Below, in pieces: positions 15,807 to 23,774 of a DNA stretch of 32,749 bases. Position numbers and translations under genes: made by a program. Where the stretch lies: the NCBI GenBank assembly GCA_034111105.1, contig JAWUXY010000151.1:1-32749 (forward strand). Reading direction: 5' to 3'. Source of the DNA: Bermanella sp034111105. Its GTDB lineage: Bacteria > Pseudomonadota > Gammaproteobacteria > Pseudomonadales > Oceanobacteraceae. Each line of letters begins with the position of its first letter. Position 1 is the stretch's first letter. A model generated the notes under the pieces. It was not told where the DNA came from and did not search any database. It saw nothing but the letters and a program-made list of their open reading frames with translations.

Positions 15807-17831
15807 ATGCAAGATATCGATAATGAACAACAATATCGAACTGGATTAACACAGTCTTTATTTAACTTTGGATACGCATTACAAAATAATGAAGAAAAAG
15901 ACATTATTATTGAGAAATTTAATCGGCTTGATTTTGAATTAAATAATTACATTTTAACATTTCGTTTTAAGAATTTAAAATCATGGTTTGATTTAACAGA
16001 TATAGAACTAAAAATAATAGCAATAACCTTTATAAATTCAATTGAACCTGAAACAGTATCCGTTTTTTTACGAGCTAGCTGGTACGAAAATGGACCAACA
16101 TTGTCACTTGAGAGAATATTTATTCTATGTCAAAGAGAGCCAGAAAATAAAATAGACCAAATTAATAATATTATAAAAAATTCTAACGCACTGGCTTGGG
16201 GGTTAATTAGAATAGAAAAAAGTCAGTTAGCACTGATTCAACCCGTTACATTAGCAGATAATATATTTAATTATTTATTAGGTGAAGGTTTATCTGTTAT
16301 TAACTATACAAGACATATTCATAGTTTATTGCCAATACAAGATGAGATAATAAGTAAAGCCTATGGCGATTTGATGCATGGGCCTGTAGATCAGTTAAAT
16401 ATAATAAAAGGATTAACTAAAAATGAGCGCACCCTATTTGTATCAAAATTAGCTTATCTAAATGAATCTAAAATTTATGAGTGTTCAACAAATATTAAAT
16501 CTGAGCCAGCACCAGACGTATTATTAGACGAACTTCGTGATTTGATTGTTAATCATGGTCGAAACAGACTTTATATATATTGGCCCGATTTATTAGCGTG
16601 CTGTATTAAGTACACCGATTATCTATTTATATTAAAAATATTATCTCATTATGAAAATGTCATGCTGTTTTGTGATGAACATGAAGATAATGTTGAGCAA
16701 CAAGTTAATTTGGTAGCGCTTAGAAATTCTTTATTACCTGCCAATTTTAGTTATAAAGAATATGCCTTGAATAATATAGAAAATTCAAAATTATCATTAT
16801 CTTGGCGAGCATTGTCACTGGCTATTTCGAATCATAATAGAGATAAAATACTGCCACTAACAATAAAAGAAGCCAATAAATTAGCAAACTTATACCCAAT
16901 TTTACCTGGACAAATACAGACTATATATGAAAAATTTGACCGATTAAATTTAGATGAAACAAATGTTCCTTTATATCAATATTGCCAAAATCAATGTTTA
17001 AAAATAAATAGTCAATCATTAGGGGCTCTAGCCGAACTTTTTGAGCCTCGTTATACACTCAGTAGTATGGTGTTAACAGAAAAAACCATACAAAAGTTGT
17101 CAGAACTCATCAATCGAATACATTATTCTGATCAGTTGAAAAAATCATTACCCGATTTTATGCCCGGATTGAAAGCACTTTTTTGGGGGAAACCAGGGAC
17201 GGGTAAATCAATGGCGGCTGAAGCTATTGCCGGCGAGCTAAAATTGCCACTTTATAAAATAAATCTTGCGAATATAGCCAGTAAATGGATAGGTGAAACA
17301 GAAAAACACTTGGCCGATGTATTTGATAAAGCACAAAAGCAGAACGCTGTTTTATTATTTGATGAAGCTGACGCCGTTTTTTCAAAACGCAGTGAGATTG
17401 AATCTAGCCATGATAAAAATGCGAATATGGGTGTTAGCTACCTTTTACAGAGAATGGAAAGCTACACCGGTTTACTGCTTCTTAGTACAAACTTTAAGGG
17501 TAACTTAGATAGTGCATTTTTAAGGCGATTTCATAGCTTGGTTGAATTCCCAATGCCTGATGTCAATACGCGTGAGCAGCTATGGCGTAATGCCTGGGCA
17601 GGGGATATCAAGCTCGATGCGCAATTAGATGTGAGTGTTCTAGCACAGCTGCATGATTTTAGTCCGTCTCAAATAACCAATATCGCAGAACGCTCAGTGT
17701 TATCAGCCCTTATGAAACAGGCATTTATTGTTGATAAGTTGAGCCTTTCTGCGGCGATTGCCAGTGAATTAGAAAAACAGGATGAAAATTATTTAGCGAG
17801 TAAAAAATTAAACGCTTGGTTAGTCCAATAG
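15807..17831 (+). CDS. eCIS AAA+ ATPase (Afp15/Pvc15-like)
   Basis: This is a 674-residue ATPase of the type that is a hallmark of extracellular contractile injection systems. The first 420 residues are helical with no named motif. The C-terminal AAA+ module has Walker A GKPGTGKS (461-468), Walker B LLFDEAD (Asp519-Glu520), a sensor-1-like LLLSTNFKGNLD, and arginine-finger-like LRRFH. A related two-part layout is known for Afp15/Pvc15, which is needed for assembly or cargo loading in the producing cell. I chose ATG 15807 because agaga stands 8 bases upstream; in-frame ATGs at 15798 and 15738 are possible, but the extra residues (MGLMWRSLPVV...) look unlike coding. A tcaactt/aagttga dyad lies at 15691-15722. 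It precedes the tail-terminator gene by 23 bases. Confidence 0.88.
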   Translation: MQDIDNEQQYRTGLTQSLFNFGYALQNNEEKDIIIEKFNRLDFELNNYILTFRFKNLKSWFDLTDIELKIIAITFINSIEPETVSVFLRASWYENGPTLSLERIFILCQREPENKIDQINNIIKNSNALAWGLIRIEKSQLALIQPVTLADNIFNYLLGEGLSVINYTRHIHSLLPIQDEIISKAYGDLMHGPVDQLNIIKGLTKNERTLFVSKLAYLNESKIYECSTNIKSEPAPDVLLDELRDLIVNHGRNRLYIYWPDLLACCIKYTDYLFILKILSHYENVMLFCDEHEDNVEQQVNLVALRNSLLPANFSYKEYALNNIENSKLSLSWRALSLAISNHNRDKILPLTIKEANKLANLYPILPGQIQTIYEKFDRLNLDETNVPLYQYCQNQCLKINSQSLGALAELFEPRYTLSSMVLTEKTIQKLSELINRIHYSDQLKKSLPDFMPGLKALFWGKPGTGKSMAAEAIAGELKLPLYKINLANIASKWIGETEKHLADVFDKAQKQNAVLLFDEADAVFSKRSEIESSHDKNANMGVSYLLQRMESYTGLLLLSTNFKGNLDSAFLRRFHSLVEFPMPDVNTREQLWRNAWAGDIKLDAQLDVSVLAQLHDFSPSQITNIAERSVLSALMKQAFIVDKLSLSAAIASELEKQDENYLASKKLNAWLVQ

Positions 17832-17854
17832 CCAATAAATATCATAGGAATATT

Positions 17855-18466
17855 ATGGATCCGTTAATTCTTCAAAAATTACAACAAGCTTTGAATAACC
17901 TAATTACCGAGAAAGTATTAAATCTTGATGCAGATGACAACACTATGGAGTTAAGTTTTCTTGCACCTAATAGCGACTTTGTGACCGAACTTGGCAGTGC
18001 TCCTACTTTAAATTGTTATTTGATTGGGGTAAGTGAGGATATTAATCGTCGTCGTAGTGAATCTCATCGCAGTAGGGTTAATGTACAAAAAACGATTAAG
18101 ACCGTTTATCGAGAGCCAAGATATGTCGATTTAAACTACATGCTTACATTGTGGTGTAAGGATAAAAAAGGCAGTGCAGAAATTGAACATCTAGTCCTTG
18201 GTTATCTATTGTGTGGTTTAGGTATGTATGATTTTTTTCCGGAAAATATTCTTAATAAATTTGATATCGATACACGCCCATATGGTATTGGTTTTAAGTT
18301 GTTTGGTAATGAGCACAGTGAAAAAATTAGCGGGCAAATATGGCAAGCACTAGGTTCGACTCCAAAGCCTTGTTTGATGATGTCATTGTCTGTGCCTGTT
18401 GGTGTTCATGAGCCGCTCCAAGTTCCTTTGGTGCAAGAAATTAAACGCGTATTAGATAAAAAATAA
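17855..18466 (+). CDS. DUF4255 tail-terminator (cap) protein, Pvc16-like
   Basis: This is a 203-residue protein with the DUF4255 N-terminal pattern: MDPLILQKLQQALNNLI, then TLNCYLIGVSEDINRR, YVDLNYMLTLWCKD and EIEHLVLGYLLCGL. In Afp and PVC particles this protein caps the end of the tube and sheath after assembly and sets the length. The ATG at 17855 is preceded by tagga; a longer in-frame reading from 17816 overlaps the ATPase gene and lacks a ribosome site. Here the cap gene sits right behind the ATPase gene, as in afp15-afp16, but the pair comes before the structural genes, not after them. A 167-base gap follows. Confidence 0.85.
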   Translation: MDPLILQKLQQALNNLITEKVLNLDADDNTMELSFLAPNSDFVTELGSAPTLNCYLIGVSEDINRRRSESHRSRVNVQKTIKTVYREPRYVDLNYMLTLWCKDKKGSAEIEHLVLGYLLCGLGMYDFFPENILNKFDIDTRPYGIGFKLFGNEHSEKISGQIWQALGSTPKPCLMMSLSVPVGVHEPLQVPLVQEIKRVLDKK

Positions 18467-18570
18467 TTTGGTATCAAAGTTTAGTTATTACCCTCATTAA
18501 AGTTGTTCTATTAAATCCCCTCTATTTACATAAAGTTCGAGTAGTTGTTTAAAACAATTACTTTTTCTTT

Positions 18571-18596
18571 CTTTGATTTGGTTTTCTAAATCAAAG
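18571..18596. promoter_or_regulatory. Dyad upstream of the first sheath gene
   Basis: The arms ctttgattt (18571-18579) and aaatcaaag (18588-18596) are perfectly complementary around ggttttct, 38 bases before the sheath ATG. It lies in the only sizeable gap between the cap and structural genes, so it could be an operator or part of a leader for a separate structural promoter. No good -35/-10 pair was found. Confidence 0.4.
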
Positions 18597-18633
18597 TATT
18601 TCTGTACTTACATAACCATATCAAGGATCTTAT

Positions 18634-20367
18634 ATGGCTCAATTAAAAACGCCTGACGTTTATATCAGAGAAAAATCTCTGCTACCACCTTCGGTGGCAG
18701 AAGTCGCCACAGCCGTCCCTGCATTTATCGGCTTTACTCAAAATATAGTGGATAACACGGGTCAAACTACTACTAATATACCGTTCCGATTTTCTAGCTT
18801 GTCAGAATATGAAGCACTATTTGGTACGTCTCAAATGGAAAATTTTGAGGTGTCATATAATAATAGTACGGATGAATGCTATATAACAAATGGAGAGCAA
18901 GGGCTGCCGTCGGCCACAGATGTAACTTTTTTTCTTCATCAAGCCATTCAACATTTCTATGCGAACGGTGGTGGTACATGTTATGTGGTAAGCATTAGTG
19001 ATCATAATACTGTTAAAGCAAATATAAATGCCAGTGAGTTTATTGATGCAATTAACTTACTTGAAGAAGTTGATGAAGTTACTTTAATCAGTGCGCCAGA
19101 ATCCGTTTTAATGGATACAGTTGCCCATTATTCAGTGCAAAATCATGCTCTTCAGCATTGCGAAAAAATGAAAGATCGATTTGCATTAGTTGATGTCCAA
19201 CAAGCCGATGGTTTTAATCGTGGTGATTTATCCGCTGATGTTCCTATGGTACGCGATCAAGTAACCAATGGCTTAAAATATGGAGGCGCTTATTACCCTT
19301 ATGTGCGTACTACAATGGCACGTAGTTATGATGAAGCTACTGTAAACGTATCGTATTCATTAACGTTACAAAAGTTGCATGACAATTACAAAGGTGCATT
19401 TGTTGATAAAGACGGAGAAACGTTAAATGAATATGGACTATCTACTGGCGGTATCTATAAGCAAACGTATATTCAAGTAGGAGACCTTGGGGTAGTCGAT
19501 AAAATGGGCTATCTAATGGAATATGTTGATGGAAATTTTCAGCGTAAAGCGGCTACCAATCCTTATGGTATTTTTACGAATGAAGATGGTGACTATCTTA
19601 ATTACCAAGGTTTTGTAATAGATTCTGCCGATTCCAATATTCTTGACCCTACTAATACTAAGAAAAAAATTGCCACAACAACGAATGCTTATATCGCTTC
19701 CCTAGAATACCTCTCCGATCCTAAATGGCGACTGGCTTCTACTAGCATTCACTCAAAAGTAAAATCCATGCTGAGTAAAAACTATTTAGTTTTACCCCCC
19801 AGTGCAGCGGTAGCGGGTGTTATTGCTAAAGTAGATGGCAGCCGTGGGGTATGGAAAGCACCTGCCAATGTAGCACTTGCTAAAGTATTAGAACCTTGTG
19901 TTGCGATTGATAATGGCGAGCAAGCCGATATGAATGTTGATGTCACTGCAGGCAAATCCATTAATGCTATTCGCAGTTTTGTTGGTAAAGGCTCTCTGGT
20001 ATGGGGTGCACGTACTTTACAAGGTAACGACAACGAGTGGCGTTATATTTCGGTGCGTCGTTTATTCAACATGGTTGAAGAGTCGGTACAAAAAGCCAGT
20101 CATTTTGCGGTGTTTGAACCGAATACACCTTTCACATGGTTGAAGCTTAAAACCATGATTGAAAACTATCTAGAAAATCTATGGCGACAAGGGGCCTTGT
20201 TTGGTGAAACCCCTGCGGCTGCGTTTTTTGTCAATGTAGGTTTAGGTCAAACCATGACCGAAGATGATATCAATAACGGTTTAATGAATATTGAAATTGG
20301 TTTGGCCGCAGTACGCCCAGCTGAATTCATCATTTTGACCTTCTCTCACAAAAGCCTAGAAGGCTAA
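18634..20367 (+). CDS. eCIS contractile sheath protein 1
   Basis: This is a 577-residue tail-sheath protein (phage tail sheath family, Afp2-4/Pvc2-4 type), which forms the contractile tube outside the inner tube. The N-terminus KTPDVYIREKSLLPPSVAEV and the C-terminal NDNEWRYISVRRLFNMVEES...FEPNTPFTWLKLKTMIENYL block are characteristic. An aagga ribosome site lies upstream. It is a close paralogue of the next gene at both ends but has about 100 more residues in the middle (residues 240-375 against 250-283), likely a surface domain. It is followed by the second sheath after 25 bases, and the two presumably make mixed or position-specific rings. Confidence 0.93.
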   Translation: MAQLKTPDVYIREKSLLPPSVAEVATAVPAFIGFTQNIVDNTGQTTTNIPFRFSSLSEYEALFGTSQMENFEVSYNNSTDECYITNGEQGLPSATDVTFFLHQAIQHFYANGGGTCYVVSISDHNTVKANINASEFIDAINLLEEVDEVTLISAPESVLMDTVAHYSVQNHALQHCEKMKDRFALVDVQQADGFNRGDLSADVPMVRDQVTNGLKYGGAYYPYVRTTMARSYDEATVNVSYSLTLQKLHDNYKGAFVDKDGETLNEYGLSTGGIYKQTYIQVGDLGVVDKMGYLMEYVDGNFQRKAATNPYGIFTNEDGDYLNYQGFVIDSADSNILDPTNTKKKIATTTNAYIASLEYLSDPKWRLASTSIHSKVKSMLSKNYLVLPPSAAVAGVIAKVDGSRGVWKAPANVALAKVLEPCVAIDNGEQADMNVDVTAGKSINAIRSFVGKGSLVWGARTLQGNDNEWRYISVRRLFNMVEESVQKASHFAVFEPNTPFTWLKLKTMIENYLENLWRQGALFGETPAAAFFVNVGLGQTMTEDDINNGLMNIEIGLAAVRPAEFIILTFSHKSLEG

Positions 20368-20392
20368 TTTTAAACTCAATCAAGGAAATCTA

Positions 20393-21850
20393 ATGGCACA
20401 ATATAAAACGCCTGATGTTTATGTTCAGGAAAAATCAACTTTACCGCCCTCGGTAGCAGAAGTTCCTACGGCTATTCCAGTATTTGTGGGCTATACCGCA
20501 ATTACCGTCAATAGCAAAAATGAATCAGTGACGATGCAGCCTATTAAAATTAAAAATATGGCGGAATACCGGTCTGTTTTTGGTGGCAAAGCTGTTGAAA
20601 AATTTGGCGTACATATCCCTTACGAAGAAAATGGCTTTGTGATCAAGGCTGATATTAATAATTTACCTTCTGAAGATGGCCAGAATATTTTGCCTAAATT
20701 CATGCTGGCACAATCAGTGGAACACTTCTTTGCTAATGGTGGTGGTGCTTGTTATGTAGTAAGTATTGGCAACCATAAAACGGCTGATGCCACAGGTCTA
20801 TTAACGGATACTACTCCTGTTGAATCTGATTTTAATTCGGCATTATCAGCCATATCAAAAGTAGATGAAATTACGCTGATCAGCTTGATCGATGCTCATG
20901 GACTAAATAGCACCGCTTATTACAGTCTGCAAACATCAGTAATCAAGCAATGTGAAGATCTGCAAGATCGCTTTGCATTAATAGACGTGCTAGAAAAAGA
21001 TACGAGCGCACTGCTATCGGCGCAAATTACGGCTGACGCTGATTTAATGCGTAACAATGTAACAGGTGATTTAAAATATGGTGCAGCTTATTACCCTAAT
21101 GTGCTGACTTCTTATGCTCGCCATTATGATAAAAGCAGCGTGACGGTTAAGTATTATACACCGGACAATGCAGGTGGCCAGAATGAAGTTATTGCAACAC
21201 TTAGCGCGCTAGAAACCAGTAACACTGCGCTATTCAACTCCGTTAAGCAAATCCTCGCTAAAAACTATTTAGTTCTACCGCCTACGCCCGCCATTGCGGG
21301 TGTCATTGCTAAAACAGATGCCTCACGTGGCGTATGGAAAGCGCCAGCGAATGTGGCGTTAACCATGGTACAACGTCCTACTAAAGTCATTAAAAACGAT
21401 GACCAAGATAACCTAAATGTGGACTCTATTGGTGGTAAATCAATTAACGCCATTCGTCAGTTTACCGGTAAAGGTAACTTGGTGTGGGGAGCGCGTACAT
21501 TAGCCGGCAATGATAATGAATGGCGTTATATTTCTGTTCGTCGTTTATTCAATATGGTTGAAGAGTCTATTCAAAAAGCATCAGCGTTTGCGGTGTTTGA
21601 ACCTAATACACCTTTTACCTGGTTAAAGCTTAAAACCATGATTGAAAGCTACCTTGAAAATTTATGGAAGCAAGGTGCTTTTATGGGTGAGTCAGCGGGT
21701 CAAGCGTATTTCGTCAATGTTGGTTTAGGGCAAACCATGACAGAAGACGATATCAATAACGGCATTATGCACATTGAAATTGGATTGGCAGCCGTTCGTC
21801 CTGCTGAATTCATTGTATTAACCTTTTCACATAAATCCCTCGAAAGTTAA
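20393..21850 (+). CDS. eCIS contractile sheath protein 2
   Basis: This is a 485-residue sheath protein with the same family blocks as its neighbour: KTPDVYVQEKSTLPPSVAEV at the start, KNYLVLPPTPAIAGVIAKTD in the middle, and NDNEWRYISVRRLFNMVEES near the end. It lacks the long central insertion and so is nearer the compact form. A caagga ribosome site is present. The high match to sheath 1 at both ends indicates tandem duplication. The terminal sequence TFSHKSLES also matches, which in sheaths is the arm that links neighbouring subunits. Which of the two is the major sheath cannot be told, though many systems use a minor one at the baseplate. Confidence 0.93.
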   Translation: MAQYKTPDVYVQEKSTLPPSVAEVPTAIPVFVGYTAITVNSKNESVTMQPIKIKNMAEYRSVFGGKAVEKFGVHIPYEENGFVIKADINNLPSEDGQNILPKFMLAQSVEHFFANGGGACYVVSIGNHKTADATGLLTDTTPVESDFNSALSAISKVDEITLISLIDAHGLNSTAYYSLQTSVIKQCEDLQDRFALIDVLEKDTSALLSAQITADADLMRNNVTGDLKYGAAYYPNVLTSYARHYDKSSVTVKYYTPDNAGGQNEVIATLSALETSNTALFNSVKQILAKNYLVLPPTPAIAGVIAKTDASRGVWKAPANVALTMVQRPTKVIKNDDQDNLNVDSIGGKSINAIRQFTGKGNLVWGARTLAGNDNEWRYISVRRLFNMVEESIQKASAFAVFEPNTPFTWLKLKTMIESYLENLWKQGAFMGESAGQAYFVNVGLGQTMTEDDINNGIMHIEIGLAAVRPAEFIVLTFSHKSLES

Positions 21851-21890
21851 TTCTAAATTTTATTAAACTGAGTTTTTGGAGAAAATAATT

Positions 21891-22337
21891 ATGGCTACAA
21901 CCGCACAAGATATCGCTAACGAATATCCTATTCCCGTTTATCGCTTTGTTGTGAGCTTTGGAGAAGAGAGCATTCCTTTTTCTGAAGTATCAGGTTTAGA
22001 TATCGGCGTAGAAACCATTACCTATAAAGATGGCCTGAGTAAAAAGCACATGCCAGGACAAAAAACAGATGTGAACATCACTCTAAAGCGTGGCTTAGTA
22101 CGCAGTAAGAGCCAGTTTTATGACTGGATTTCATCCATTAGTCTTAACCTAGTTGATAAAAAAGACATCACGGTTTCTTTAACAAATGAAACAGGCACAG
22201 AGCCATTAGTTACTTGGAAGGTATTAAATGCCTTTCCTAAAAAATTGACTGCGCCAAGTGTCAATGGTGGCTCAAACGAAGCCAGCATCGAATCGTTAGA
22301 GTTGATGGCTGATGATGTAAAAATGGAATTTCATTGA
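21891..22337 (+). CDS. eCIS inner tube protein 1 (gp19/Hcp-like)
   Basis: This is a 148-residue tube protein of the T4 gp19-like fold (Afp1/Pvc1 type). Motifs seen are YPIPVYRFVVSFG, PFSEVSGLDIGVETI, MPGQKTDVNITLKRGLV and the C-terminal GSNEASIESLELMADDVKME. It forms stacked hexamers inside the sheath. The ATG at 21891 was chosen because ggaga stands 8 bases upstream; a five-residue extension is less likely. It sits directly behind the two sheath genes and is followed by a strong terminator, so these three highly used parts may form one highly expressed transcript. Confidence 0.92.
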   Translation: MATTAQDIANEYPIPVYRFVVSFGEESIPFSEVSGLDIGVETITYKDGLSKKHMPGQKTDVNITLKRGLVRSKSQFYDWISSISLNLVDKKDITVSLTNETGTEPLVTWKVLNAFPKKLTAPSVNGGSNEASIESLELMADDVKMEFH

Positions 22338-22375
22338 TCACTCGTTAAGTCACTAAATGCTAATTTATTAGCGTG

Positions 22376-22405
22376 TTGCTGCGCAATCTGCGCAGCAATA
22401 TTTTT
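22376..22405 (+). terminator. Rho-independent terminator inside the eCIS operon
   Basis: The arm ttgctgcgca (22376-22385) pairs perfectly with tgcgcagcaa (22389-22398) around atc, and tattttt follows at once (22399-22405). This is a well-formed terminator between the first and second tube genes. Reading through it, or a partial stop, would set lower levels for the genes after it. Confidence 0.82.
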
Positions 22406-22428
22406 CATATTTCAAGTTGAGATTAAAT

Positions 22429-22896
22429 ATGTTTATAGACAGTGGCTTGCCGTTAGTTGGCTATCGTTTTGTTGTGGTGATTTCCACAGCGGGCATTCCT
22501 AACCCCATAGACATGCAATTCAAAGAAGTCAGTGGTTTGAAAATGAGCCGAAATGTCAATATAAACGGTTCAATGACCAGCATCGACGGTCAAATACCCA
22601 CGCAAACACTGACGCTAAAAAGAGGGTTGTTTACGTCAGCAAGCCCGTTAATGATCGCAAATGTTGCTGAATCGTTATTTTGGAGCACACGTTTATTGCG
22701 TAAAGATATCATGGTGAATGTATTAGATGAAAATGATGTTCCCGTGAATGCTTGGATGGTGACAAATGCCTACCTAGAATCATGGGAATGGGATGGCCTA
22801 AATGCCAATAGTAATGAGTTATTAGTAGAGACAATGAATTTTAAGTATTCGGGTATTAAATACATTCCTATTCGCCAAATAAAAATGGGAAGTTAA
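22429..22896 (+). CDS. eCIS tube protein 2 (tube initiator-like, Afp5-type)
   Basis: This is a 155-residue gp19-like tube protein. It has LVGYRFVVVISTAGIPN, MQFKEVSGLKMS, GQIPTQTLTLKRGLF and NELLVETMNFKYSGIKY, parallel to tube 1 but only distantly related, so it is likely the specialised ring between tube and spike (Afp5/Pvc5). ATG 22429 is read with a short gag site upstream; the four-residue extension from a TTG at 22417 is less likely. It stands after the terminator, which fits lower need than the main tube. Confidence 0.88.
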   Translation: MFIDSGLPLVGYRFVVVISTAGIPNPIDMQFKEVSGLKMSRNVNINGSMTSIDGQIPTQTLTLKRGLFTSASPLMIANVAESLFWSTRLLRKDIMVNVLDENDVPVNAWMVTNAYLESWEWDGLNANSNELLVETMNFKYSGIKYIPIRQIKMGS

Positions 22897-22920
22897 TGCG
22901 TCAATGTACGGGAGAATAGT

Positions 22921-23193
22921 ATGGATATATGTTGCGGCGAAGTGGTTGTTAAGTCCCAAATTAAAACTCAATCTACAAGTAAAAGTGCCGAAGGTACAAG
23001 TCATAATCAAGAAAGTAAAAATGCGACGTCTGCAGGTGATATTCATCATTTAACAGAAAACATAGAGATTCTTCAGCGTCAGATAAATGAATTAACTCGT
23101 AATTTAACGGATGTTTCTAATCGGTTATCGGCTGATTTTAAGCGCACTTTAGACATTACTATTAAAAAACAGCGCAACGCTAAAAGGTTATAA
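22921..23193 (+). CDS. Small coiled-coil protein at the Afp6/Pvc6 position
   Basis: This is a 90-residue protein. The first 11 residues, MDICCGEVVVK, may be a short strand; then a serine/glutamine-rich stretch (12-40); then a helical part (about 42-88), HLTENIEILQRQINELTRNL and on, with heptad-like spacing and a basic end. It has a good gggaga ribosome site and abuts the next gene by three bases. It occupies the place of the small Afp6/Pvc6 (DUF5908) protein, a factor needed for baseplate assembly, but the sequence match is not strong, so the assignment rests mostly on position. Two adjacent cysteines near the start are unusual. Confidence 0.6.
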   Translation: MDICCGEVVVKSQIKTQSTSKSAEGTSHNQESKNATSAGDIHHLTENIEILQRQINELTRNLTDVSNRLSADFKRTLDITIKKQRNAKRL

Positions 23194-23196
23194 CAT

Positions 23197-23736
23197 ATGT
23201 CATTTATTAACGATCCTACTCGTGCTTTTTCGCCGATATTAAAAGTGACCGCTTTTAGTGATATTGAAATGACCAGTGAGCAAGGCAGTTTACTTCTTCC
23301 TTATGATGCATCGACGATGGAATCGAGTTTTTCAAATGTCATTTGTCAACCAAAAACGATCGATGCAACTAACGGTGGTGGTGATTTTAAAGGCTCTAAC
23401 CCATCTGATTTGAAAATTAACTTTTTATTAGACGATACTACCTATTCAAATTTAATTGCGTTTGCACTACCCAGTATGCTTATCCCTGATCGGGTCGATA
23501 TGTTAATAAAAAAATTAATAGAGTTATGCCATACAAAAAATGAAGCAACAGAACAGCCTAATTATGTTCGTTTAAAACCATTCGGTATGCCTTTGTTAGA
23601 TTCACCTGGGGGAGGATTTAATGGTCGTTTATTAAGTATGAATATAAAGAATGACCTGGTTAATTTAACAGGTGATCGAGTAAAAGCTCGAGTCGAATGC
23701 GTATTTAAAGAGAAAGCACAGGCAGCCACGTCTTAA
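23197..23736 (+). CDS. CIS tube/baseplate hub protein, Pvc7-like without LysM
   Basis: This is a 179-residue protein resembling the N-terminal domain of Afp7/Pvc7 (contractile injection system tube protein, N-terminal domain). The pattern is SPILKVTAFSDIE, LLLPYDASTMESSFSN, DLKINFLLDD, QPNYVRLKPFGMPL and FNGRLLSMNIKNDL. The known proteins continue into a LysM domain that binds next to the spike; here the chain ends with VECVFKEKAQAATS, about where a LysM would begin, so the LysM is missing. It probably joins tube and spike in the baseplate hub. Start codon and spacing (aaagg upstream, 3-base gap) support cotranslation with the small protein before it. Confidence 0.72.
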   Translation: MSFINDPTRAFSPILKVTAFSDIEMTSEQGSLLLPYDASTMESSFSNVICQPKTIDATNGGGDFKGSNPSDLKINFLLDDTTYSNLIAFALPSMLIPDRVDMLIKKLIELCHTKNEATEQPNYVRLKPFGMPLLDSPGGGFNGRLLSMNIKNDLVNLTGDRVKARVECVFKEKAQAATS

Positions 23737-23774
23737 TAACACTCAATGCTGGGTGATAATTCAATGGGTTAAAC

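Noticed and set aside
22418..22425. Copy of the tgagatta half-site in front of the second tube gene, as a second FHA-protein site.
   Set aside because: Only half of the dyad is present and it coincides with the ribosome-binding stretch, so chance is the simpler reading.
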